DNA from: JBMNCR01 sp049366695
GTDB taxonomy: Bacteria; Bacillota; Clostridia; Eubacteriales; Alkalibacteraceae
Reading direction: 5' to 3'
Assembly (NCBI GenBank): GCA_049366695.1
Contig: JBMNCR010000027.1
Span: 1-62,523 of the forward strand
Length of the DNA stretch: 62,523 nt
Position numbers and translations under genes: made by a program. Each line of letters begins with the position of its first letter. Position 1 is the first letter of the stretch. This document shows, piece after piece, positions 54,936 to 62,473 of the stretch. A model generated the notes under the pieces. The model had not been told where the DNA came from, did not search any database, and was given only the letters and a program-made list of their open reading frames with translations.

Positions 54936-54980
54936 TCTTATCTTTTCGTGATAGAGGACCGCCTGAGATAACAGATAAGA
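54936..54980 (-). promoter_or_regulatory. candidate L19 leader RNA
   Basis: In the rplS leader TCTTATCT and AGATAAGA (54973-54980 and 54936-54943) pair over 8 bp and enclose a segment that reads CAGGCGGTCCTCTATCACGA on the minus strand. L19 leader RNAs that repress rplS are known in Firmicutes. A covariance search would be needed to confirm membership. Confidence 0.5.
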
Positions 54981-55100
54981 TTATAACATATGTTTTATTT
55001 ATTTACAATCTTTTATCTTAAATTTGGTATATTTTGTTACTTGAATATTTTTTTAGAAATCCAAATGCCAGTATCTTAAATTTATTTTTTTATTTTTTTT

Positions 55101-55393
55101 CTACGATTCTTTTTCTTGATATCGATCTATCTTATAATTCAAATGTTCAATGGTATTTTTAATAGTTTTGAGTTTTTCAACTAACTACATTCTTTGTTCA
55201 ATAAAGAGTTTTTTCTAGCATTCGTTGTGCAAGCACCTTGTTGAAATAGTGACACACATTCAATCGATATTTCAATCATCAACCCTGCTTCTCTCGTACA
55301 CTTGAAAAATTCAAGCCAGCGGCAGTACTCGTCATTATAATCCCTAATCCTAGATTTAGTCCTTTTGACTGGCTGAATCAACCCTATTCTCTA
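55101..55393 (-). pseudogene. remnant of MerR-family regulator
   Basis: Read on the minus strand, RIGLIQPVKRTKSRIRDY, then a CRWLEFFKCTREAGLMIE segment, then SLFQQGACTTNARKNSLL, match the middle of an AdhR-type MerR regulator, and VEKLKTIKNTIEHLNYKIDRYQ matches its C-terminal coiled coil in another frame. The N-terminal helix-turn-helix is absent, and a stop and frameshift separate the two parts near 55184. It is therefore a decayed copy rather than a 66-residue gene. Confidence 0.75.
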
Positions 55394-55550
55394 CTAAATA
55401 TATATATGATTAAGTAAAGCATATATATTCTTCTTCAATATGCGTATTTAACCGTGTAAGATTAAATATCCATACCTATAAATGTTATACTTAACTTTAT
55501 CTTTTAAAAAAACCACAAATTTATTTGACTAACCATATATACAGTTAAAC
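55394..55550. other. short AT-rich gap between remnants
   Basis: No gene or clear repeat is seen between the MerR remnant and the Rpn remnant. Confidence 0.4.
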
Positions 55551-55912
55551 TTAATGACTGATTTCCTCATTTATCCTTTCAATTTCTTCAAGATTAAGTC
55601 CCGTAAGATCCGCTATCATGTCATTGGATAATCCTTTTTTAATCGCANNNNNNNNNNNNNNNNNNNNNNNNNNNNNNNNNNNNNNNNNNNNNNNNNNNNN
55701 NNNNNNNNNNNNNNNNNNNNNNNNNNNNNNNNNNNNNNNNNNNNNNNATCCGCACTGATTTTTCCAAGCATTTCTTTTGCCATTTTTATTTTCTCACTCC
55801 TTTCTACTATTTGGTTTATTATTTCTTCACTACCTTCTTCTCCTACTTTTTTTTAAAATGTCAACCACAATTCAGCATTTTCCATATGGTCAAAATCCTC
55901 TTTTTCTTTAAT
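55551..55912 (-). pseudogene. Rpn-family nuclease remnant with assembly gap
   Basis: The minus strand encodes KEKEDFDHMENAELWLTF, an in-frame stop, then KKVGEEGSEEIINQIVERSE and KIKMAKEMLGKISAD, then the 100 N, then AIKKGLSNDMIADLTG and LNLEEIERINEEISH before a stop. This is the C-terminal half of an Rpn (recombination-promoting nuclease/transposase-like, PD-(D/E)XK) protein. The N-terminal nuclease domain is lost. Its upstream end is fused into the transglutaminase-like gene. Rpn tails contain repeats, which may be why the assembly broke here. Confidence 0.75.
55648..55747. other. assembly gap of 100 N
   Basis: A run of exactly 100 unknown bases, the convention for a gap of unspecified length, lies inside the Rpn remnant. 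Confidence 1.
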
Positions 55913-56277
55913 AGACCATGTAGTATTTTATATGGTGCTGATTCATCACATAATATTAATTTCTGGTAACAAAATCCAGCAGGTATTTTATGATATCTTA
56001 ATAATGCTGCTAATAAGTGTGACTTAGCATAACAAATACCTTCTTTATGTATTAATACTTCCGATGCTTTTGACGTTACTTTTTTGCCCATTACATCTAT
56101 TGTATGATTTATATTGTCTCTAACATATTCAAATATAGATTTGATTAAATCTATTTCTTTTAAATTATCTTTATTAAGTTCTTCTGCTAAATCTTGAATA
56201 CACTTATTATCATAATCAATGATTGAAGGGATTTTTAAATAATCATCTATTTTGTTAGAATATAATCTTAAATTCAT
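55861..56277 (-). pseudogene. transglutaminase-like protein, C-terminally truncated
   Basis: A 138-codon reading frame that starts MNLRLYSNKIDDYLKIPSII and contains the transglutaminase core EGICYAKSHLLAALLRYHK (C82 as nucleophile) and ILHGL (H120 as the conserved histidine). The catalytic aspartate segment that normally follows is missing; the sequence switches after ILHGL into out-of-frame Rpn sequence and stops. It is therefore probably inactive. A shorter, frameshifted copy of the same gene lies at 61985-62129. Confidence 0.8.
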
Positions 56278-56402
56278 TTACTACTAGCCCCTTTCATTAA
56301 TATTATTTCTTCTTTATTTTCCTACTTTAATTGGTTTTATTGGGTACGATAACTTATTTATATATTAATTGGATAGCGTTTCTTGGGTCTTTTCTTTTAT
56401 AA

Positions 56403-56696
56403 TCACGTACAAAGCCTCGTGTAAAACACTACAATACAAATACAAAAAATAAAAATTGCACTAGAAAAAACAAATATACCTAAGGCTTTATTATTTTTAT
56501 ACGTTAATATTCCATTTAAAAATATTACAACTCCTAAAATAGGAATAGATATTGAGTTAATAATGTTAATATCGATTATACCAAACAACCCAATAACAGA
56601 CATTGCTAGCACAATACATGATAAGAATAATGTACTTACAAAGATTATTTTTTGATGTCTCGATAATTTATTATACTCTTCTTTAAATTTCCTCAT
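56403..56696 (-). CDS. small three-helix membrane protein, DUF3953-like
   Basis: A 97-residue hydrophobic protein with a charged N-terminus (MRKFKEEYNKLSRHQK) and membrane segments at about 17-39, 44-62 and 70-92. The SISIPILGVVIFLNGILTYKNNKALGIFVF stretch resembles DUF3953, a small Gram-positive membrane family of unknown function; the match is weak. It ends at TGT-ACG-TGA-like sequence and begins with a good ATG and an upstream GGAGAT. Its neighbours are all remnants. Confidence 0.55.
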   Translation of the reverse strand: MRKFKEEYNKLSRHQKIIFVSTLFLSCIVLAMSVIGLFGIIDINIINSISIPILGVVIFLNGILTYKNNKALGIFVFSSAIFIFCICIVVFYTRLCT

Positions 56697-57291
56697 AAAT
56701 ATCTCCTTTCAATTTATTAATAATCTGTATCCTAAGGTTTAACATGTGTCCAATATTCAAATGTATTAATCTTACTTAATATCGTCATATATTGTTTAAC
56801 AAAATAGATGTATTATTAATACGGTTATTTGCATTAATTTCAAAACTGAATTCATTATTATACATAGTTTTTTTACTATATAATACTATCAGAATTTCCA
56901 ATATCATAATTTAATATCTTCTGTTCGGCAATTAAATGAACAATCATTAAAAGTTAGTTTTCATTACTATATATAAAAAATTTACAACTTAAATATTTAT
57001 AATTATTAGTTATTTGATTATCTTCTCTTTTATCAATTCTTCCATATCTTTTTTCTAATGTTGTTTTTTTATATAGTTTTATTATCAAAGGATTCTACTC
57101 ACTATACTTTATATCTCGATCAGAATCTAATGTATTCATATCTAGGATTTATTAATTAAAAATTATTATATTTTGATTTTTCTACGTCATAACAATAGCA
57201 GTTTTTCTTAAATAATCAGTTTTTGTATATCCTCAAATATTAAAACTATTATTATTAAATTGTAACCACACGTATACGAGTAGTCAGCTTT
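56697..57291. other. intergenic stretch with no recognised gene
   Basis: About 595 AT-rich bases. Short coding-like runs exist on the minus strand around 57000-57160 but are broken by stops and match no recognised family. Confidence 0.4.
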
Positions 57292-57547
57292 TTATTTGTT
57301 TATGATTCTTCCTTCCATGGTCACTGTAATCATATCACCAGGTTGTTTGCCTATTCTAGCCCGGTTGTCCCTTCTAATTCCTATAATATGACAGGGAGTT
57401 TTTATTTTTACCACGCTACCTTCGTAGGATTCTCCATCAAAAGTAGCTGATACGAGGACTCTACTCTTCCAAATTCTGCTTTTACATCAAGAGGAATTCC
57501 CACGTAGGCTCCTTCAATATCCGGAACTTTTTTATTACAGCTTCAAA
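57292..57547 (-). pseudogene. DUF1905-domain remnant
   Basis: In three frames of the minus strand one can read FEAVIKK, then VPDIEGAYVGIPLDVKAEFG, then RVLVSATFDGESYEGSVVKI followed by TPCHIIGI, DNRARIGKQPGD and MITVTMEGR. Together these cover a DUF1905 domain, a roughly 80-residue beta-rich domain of unknown role. At least two single-base shifts (near 57533 and 57465) break it. Confidence 0.75.
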
Positions 57548-57591
57548 TTAATTAACTTTGTTTATGATAAGATTACAAATATATTCGCACT

Positions 57592-59589
57592 TTACTTAGT
57601 GCTCTTAAGGATATATTCAGTAATTACATCATCTACTTTTCCGTTCTCAAATATACTATTTTTATATTTACTTTTCTTAAGATAACCTCTATTAATAAGC
57701 TCATTAATCAACTCACTATATTCAATAGATGTTTTTCCAATCAATAGTTCATCTAGTGACTTTCCTGATGTATAGTAATTATATATCTTTATAAAACCTT
57801 TTAAATAAAGATAATCTTTTGTAAAACCTCCCCCACGTAATACTCTAGCAGTTAAATTGAATGCTTTATCTTTGTCAAAATCATGTTCTTCAATAAAATA
57901 TTCGAAGATCTCTCTAAAACTATAACCTTTAACCATCCTATTAACAGCCAAAACACGATATGCTAAATCTTTAAGCCTATTAATATGCATAGAGCCTGTT
58001 AAAAATTCTGCAAGAACAGCTAACCCTTCTTGAGTTTCTACATTGTTAGGTGTTCCCAGTGATAAAAATTTAAGAGGTTGATAACTTGCATTCATAGTTG
58101 TCAACATGTGGATACCTAATTCATGTTGTGAAAGTAGCTTAATATCATTCTCATTAAAATTAGCTTTATCGTTAATAATAAGTGTTTTTTTAGCTGAATT
58201 AACCATAATCCGCGCAGCCATATTTTTACCAAATATTATTTTACCACCCATATTCCATTTTTTAAGTTCATCAGTAAACATCTGATAAATGTCTTCTTTT
58301 CCCAAATATTTATTATCCTCATTATCTTTACCATATGATTGAATAATAAAATTTGCATTCATCACATCAACCTTATCAGGTTTTCCATATAATCTAAGAG
58401 AATTATATAGAAAATTTTCTGTTCCCCTTGATGCTAACATATCAATTGTCACTGAATATTCTCTTATAATTTCTTTATATAGTAATTGTATAGATACATC
58501 AAGCATATTAGTAATAGGTAGTTGGTATAAACTCTTTTTTAATTCATAAGGATCTATCTTTAGCGGTGAATAATTAAATTTTGGTTCTTTTCTGAAACGA
58601 GAGTCAAAAAACATTTTCTTACTGTTTTCTAAATTTTTAGGATTTACATAGAATAATGTTTCAAAATTTTTTAACAACGAGTATAGTTTATTATCTACAG
58701 ATATTAGAACTGGATCATCAATATTTGATAATAGTTTAGATTTATTGCTAACTTTATAGTTTGTTTCATTGTTATTAAAATACAAGGATGTTGATACTAT
58801 TGCTTTTTTTAGCCCCTCAGAAATTATATCTACAACACTTGGGAATATATCTCCAGTATTCTCATCACAATATATTTTCTTTACTTCCAGTGGAAGTACT
58901 AGTACATTACTAAACATCTCACTAATATATCTAACTAAATAACCTCTTCCATAAAAAACTTCGTTTTCTGCAACTCGGTTCTCAATATTTTTAAACTTTA
59001 TTTTACTTAGTTCCTTAATAAATCTATTTACATATTTAGAATATCTCTTCTTATTAACTTTTTCTGTACCTAAGTTAAAAACTGGATATTCAAAATGGAT
59101 ATTTCCTCTTTTAAAATTGTAAGAGTGAATATCGTAAATAATACCCGCTCCAAATTTTTGCTCAATCTTGTTTACCAATACCTTTAAAACGGTATAAAAG
59201 GATCTGTACCGTTTTATGATTTGCTCTTTTTCTATACTACTTAACTTTTCTTTCCAAACTGACTTTCCCCAAGCAATATCATATATTGCTTCATCTTCTT
59301 CTCTATTTAGATCATACTCATATCTTGAATCATTAGCTATAATACGTATAGGTAATGATTCTATAAACTCACCTGTTAAAGGATCCTCTTCATACCATCT
59401 TTCTTTTTTATCCAAGATACACTTATCAATTAACTGTTCACTCATTTCGCTTCCATTATGAATAGCAACGCAAACGAAGGGAACATACTTTTCAATAACA
59501 ATAGTAAAACCACCATCTTCAATCGTTGCTGTAAATAATTCCTCACTGTTAATTTTATTAACAATATCATTAATTGATAGTTTATACAT
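57592..59589 (-). CDS. N-formylglutamate amidohydrolase-like / DUF1704 (MATCAP-type) metallopeptidase fusion
   Basis: A 665-residue fusion. Residues about 1-265 resemble N-formylglutamate amidohydrolases: VCVAIHNGSEM (39-49), LPIRIIANDSRYEYDLNRE (79-97), YDIHSYN (152-158) and FYGRGYLVRYISEMF. Residues about 290-665 are DUF1704 (QEGLA family), now recognised as related to the MATCAP tyrosine carboxypeptidases: H489-E490-L491-G492-I493-H494 is an HExxxH zinc site and Q520-E521-G522-L523-A524 supplies a further acidic ligand. Its start lies inside the end of the ATP-grasp gene (8-base overlap), so the two are made together. It probably trims or hydrolyses an amide product of that ligase; this role is inferred. 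An intact gene among broken ones. Confidence 0.85.
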   Translation of the reverse strand: MYKLSINDIVNKINSEELFTATIEDGGFTIVIEKYVPFVCVAIHNGSEMSEQLIDKCILDKKERWYEEDPLTGEFIESLPIRIIANDSRYEYDLNREEDEAIYDIAWGKSVWKEKLSSIEKEQIIKRYRSFYTVLKVLVNKIEQKFGAGIIYDIHSYNFKRGNIHFEYPVFNLGTEKVNKKRYSKYVNRFIKELSKIKFKNIENRVAENEVFYGRGYLVRYISEMFSNVLVLPLEVKKIYCDENTGDIFPSVVDIISEGLKKAIVSTSLYFNNNETNYKVSNKSKLLSNIDDPVLISVDNKLYSLLKNFETLFYVNPKNLENSKKMFFDSRFRKEPKFNYSPLKIDPYELKKSLYQLPITNMLDVSIQLLYKEIIREYSVTIDMLASRGTENFLYNSLRLYGKPDKVDVMNANFIIQSYGKDNEDNKYLGKEDIYQMFTDELKKWNMGGKIIFGKNMAARIMVNSAKKTLIINDKANFNENDIKLLSQHELGIHMLTTMNASYQPLKFLSLGTPNNVETQEGLAVLAEFLTGSMHINRLKDLAYRVLAVNRMVKGYSFREIFEYFIEEHDFDKDKAFNLTARVLRGGGFTKDYLYLKGFIKIYNYYTSGKSLDELLIGKTSIEYSELINELINRGYLKKSKYKNSIFENGKVDDVITEYILKSTK

Positions 59590-60631
59590 TATTTACCTCG
59601 TTTTTATATATTTCTCGATCCCTTATCTTATGACTCTTTTCTTTAAATAAATTTTCTTTATCTTCTACTACCTCTTCAACAAAGTCTATTACATTTTTTT
59701 GAAGTTTAACCTTGTTAAACTTATTGATATTTACAATTCCTCCAGGGCTTTGAACATTAACCTCTAACAATTTATTATTAATCACATCAATTCCAGCAAA
59801 ATAAATTCCATCATCTTTCAATTTCTTGGCTATCTTATTTGAAATATTTCGTTCTTGTTGAGATAAAGTATATTTTTCTGCTGAACCACCTGCATGTATA
59901 TTAGATCTTATATCATCTGATGAAGGAACCCTTTTATATGCCCCAATAACTTTACCATTTAGAATCAACACTCTTATGTCCCCATTTTCTGCTCCCTCAA
60001 TGTATTCTTGTAACATGACATATTTTTTACCTTTATCCGTATTAATATAAAAATCCAGCAATGAATTAAGATTTTGAGTTGCTGCTTTTTCAATTATTAT
60101 TACACCACTTCCGCCGTATCCATCTACAGGTTTAAGTATCATTTTTGATTGTTCGCTTTCAGAGACAATTCTTTTTAAATAGTCAATATTTTTAGATACA
60201 TATGTTTTAGGTATATATATATTTTCTGGGTCATGAAATGTTGATGTATACAATTTGTTATTTGCTTTTCTAAGTCCATTAATACTATTGACTATAAAAA
60301 CATCGTCATCAATAGAATCAAGAAAATTAAGTAATAGATTATCTAATGGTGGATTCTTTCTCAAAAATACAACATCAAATCCTTTTAGTGGTAACATTTC
60401 TTCTTTAAATTCAACCTTTTTGTAAAATGTTGTCATGTTGTCAGGTATTGTATCAGTTTTAATAATCATTCTTATAAAACCATAAGTTTCATTATTCCTT
60501 ATAGTAAGGTTATGTGTATATAATATACCAACACTATGTTTTCTTTTACAGGCCTCTTGTATAATTCGTAATGTCGTTTCTGTTTCAGGTACTATCGTAT
60601 CCCAACTATTAATAATAAAACAAATATTCAT
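59582..60631 (-). CDS. ATP-grasp ligase, glutathione-synthetase (GshB/RimK) type
   Basis: A 349-residue ATP-dependent carboxylate-amine ligase. The N-terminal part (about 1-125) is the pre-ATP-grasp fold. The ATP-grasp core shows K167 in MILKPVDGYGGSGV, LQEYIEG near 207-213, GDIRVLILNGKVIGAY near 217-232, and the metal-binding IDVINNKLLEVNVQSPGGI (about 281-299) with E290 and N292. It pairs with the downstream peptidase fusion and is not next to a glutamate-cysteine ligase, so it is unlikely to be a conventional glutathione synthetase. Its substrates are unknown; it likely forms a gamma-glutamyl-type or C-terminal amide bond. Confidence 0.85.
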   Translation of the reverse strand: MNICFIINSWDTIVPETETTLRIIQEACKRKHSVGILYTHNLTIRNNETYGFIRMIIKTDTIPDNMTTFYKKVEFKEEMLPLKGFDVVFLRKNPPLDNLLLNFLDSIDDDVFIVNSINGLRKANNKLYTSTFHDPENIYIPKTYVSKNIDYLKRIVSESEQSKMILKPVDGYGGSGVIIIEKAATQNLNSLLDFYINTDKGKKYVMLQEYIEGAENGDIRVLILNGKVIGAYKRVPSSDDIRSNIHAGGSAEKYTLSQQERNISNKIAKKLKDDGIYFAGIDVINNKLLEVNVQSPGGIVNINKFNKVKLQKNVIDFVEEVVEDKENLFKEKSHKIRDREIYKNEVNNV

Positions 60632-60904
60632 AATCTTCTCCTAACTTTTCATATATACATCAACTGATGTATTTATTTTCTAATATAAATAATATATATA
60701 AATCAAAAACCTAACAATTCTATCTAATACTGATATGATACACCTAAATTTTACACCAAACTACTTCACAATGCACGGAAATTATAAAAAAAAGCTGGTG
60801 ATAAAACACTGATGATGGGACTTTTTATATCGACTAATGTTTTGTATTCTATAGATTGATCCCACATCTATATCCAGTGATTATACCCATAATTATTACG
60901 TATT

Positions 60905-61150
60905 ATTTTTACTAATCAAATACACCATATATAAACTTCTTTCTGTATGATATTTCTCTTTTAAATATTCTACTGCACTACTCTATTCATAATTTTGTAT
61001 TCTTAGTACTATTCCATCTTTAACAGGATTATTATGTATATACCTAATAGCACCATATAAATAATTATCACTAATAATATTTTCGCTTTTATATCTCTGT
61101 TAAAATATTAAACCTACTTGCTTTTCTTTACGACTATTTGCCATTGCATA
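60905..61150 (-). pseudogene. REP-associated tyrosine transposase remnant (Y1_Tnp)
   Basis: On the minus strand the frame reads QVGLIF, stop, QRYKSENIISDNYLYGAI, then RYIHNNPVKDGIVLRI, then QNYE, stop, SSAVEYLKEKYHTER. RYIHxNPVKxGIV is the hallmark of the REP/IS200-like transposase C-terminal part. In-frame TAA and TAG and a missing N-terminus make it a pseudogene. Such transposases mobilise or remain near short palindromic repeats; none were found adjacent. Confidence 0.75.
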
Positions 61151-61439
61151 ATTTATGCTAATTTATTTGGCATATTACTTTCCTAAAACCTATTTTATAC
61201 CATGTATTTATTAAATAAAAGTATGCTTTAAAATTTATTTATTCTATCCTTGCTAACACTTTTATTTTAATTTGAGATATATATTTTATCAATACAAAAT
61301 GTTCTGCCCCTACCGATCTTATAGTAAATTTAAGAAAACTGCCCAATTAATTTTAGACAGTTCTTCAAGTTCTATATTTTACCATCAGATACTAAACATA
61401 ATATCTTGAATACCAAATGTTATTATTTATTTCTATTGT
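61151..61439. other. gap between transposase and MarR remnants
   Basis: No recognisable gene; stops occur in every frame. Confidence 0.4.
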
Positions 61440-61860
61440 TCAAAACTTTATATAATAATCTGAAAATGTTTTAGCATCTTTATCAGATAAACTAACATAA
61501 CTTCCTACTTCAAATAGAACATCTTATATTTTTTTTGTAATTCTTTCCCTTTTTCAGTTAAATGTACATATACTTTTCGTTTATCTTTAGTATCTCTAAA
61601 TCTTTTTACAACATCGTTATTTTCAAGCTTTTTATTAATGGAGTGATTGTACCACTATCAAGATATAGATAGTTTTCCAATTCTTTCACTGTTAAATCTT
61701 CATATTCCCATAAAACCGTCATCGTTATATATTGAGTATACGTTAAACCAACTTTGTCCAAATGCGGTCTATATTGTTTAACTATTTCTTTAGAACATGC
61801 ATAAAGGAGAAATCATAGCTTATTTTTAGTTGTAATTGTTTGTATTTCACGATTTAATTC
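61440..61860 (-). pseudogene. OhrR-like MarR-family regulator remnant
   Basis: The minus strand reads ACSKEIVKQYRPHLDKVGLT, then YTQYITMTVLWEYEDLTVKE, then LENYLYLDSGTITPL, and in a shifted frame NNDVVKRFRDTKDKRKVYVH and LTEKGKELQKKYK, then DVLFEVGSYVSLSDKDAK. This is the full MarR winged helix of the OhrR group, with the redox cysteine in ACSKE and the LYLDSGTITPL recognition region. Three frame changes (near the start, at LIKKLE, and after KKYK) show decay. Confidence 0.8.
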
Positions 61861-61984
61861 CTATTATTCTAATTTTTACAATAATATTACACAATTAAAG
61901 TATTGCGCAATTCACTACAATAAAACGATCGTGTCAAATTACTTTCGGAAAAAAATAAAAATACTTTTCTTTGATTATAAATTA

Positions 61985-62129
61985 AGCATTTCTTTAAATA
62001 AATTTACTTCTCTTAAATTATTTTTATTGAGTTCTTCATCTAAATCTTGGATATACTTATTATCATAATCAATGATTAAAAGATTTTTAAATAATCATCG
62101 ATATTGTTAGAATACAATTTTAAATTCAT
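61985..62129 (-). pseudogene. second, shorter copy of transglutaminase-like gene
   Basis: The minus strand from ATG 62129 reads MNLKLYSNNIDDYLKI, then after a one-base deletion LIIDYDNKYIQDLDEELNKN and NLREVNLFKE. This matches the first 45 residues of the copy at 55861-56277 with few changes. It is frameshifted near residue 16 and ends before the catalytic cysteine. Confidence 0.85.
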
Positions 62130-62473
62130 TTTCGACACTACAGGCTGGCATCATATAGGAACTGATAAAACTTATGATAGATGAAAAAATTTTTAATGAT
62201 ACAAAAAAATAAAGTACGCACTTTTTCAGAGATGAAGAAAATATGAAATACCCAAATAACAAAGGTTTCCAAACTTTTTGTGTCACGTAACTGTCAGTCA
62301 AAGACAGCATTTTATCATGTGCAAATCTGGAAATCAATCAATTAACCTAAACTTATACTTATTAATGATAAAAATACTTTTTGATGTATATCTTAAATTT
62401 TGAAACAAAGAAGTTATCTAAATTGCTTTGCAAAACAATTTATCCTTTACTTGATTCAGGGTCATATAAAATC
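62130..62473. other. gap before the right end, no gene recognised
   Basis: A 76-codon frame exists on the minus strand, but it overlaps the transglutaminase fragment, has no family match, and lacks a plausible ribosome binding site. Confidence 0.35.

Noticed and set aside
55181..55381. 66-codon minus-strand frame as an intact gene
   Set aside because: It matches only the middle of a MerR regulator; the DNA-binding part is missing and the C-terminal coiled coil continues in another frame.
57000..57200. Coding-like run on the minus strand (MNTLDSDRDIKYSE and following)
   Set aside because: It contains a stop after 14 codons and resembles no family recognised; may be a remnant but cannot be supported.
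62107..62337. 76-codon minus-strand frame near the right end
   Set aside because: No family, no ribosome binding site, and overlap with the transglutaminase fragment.
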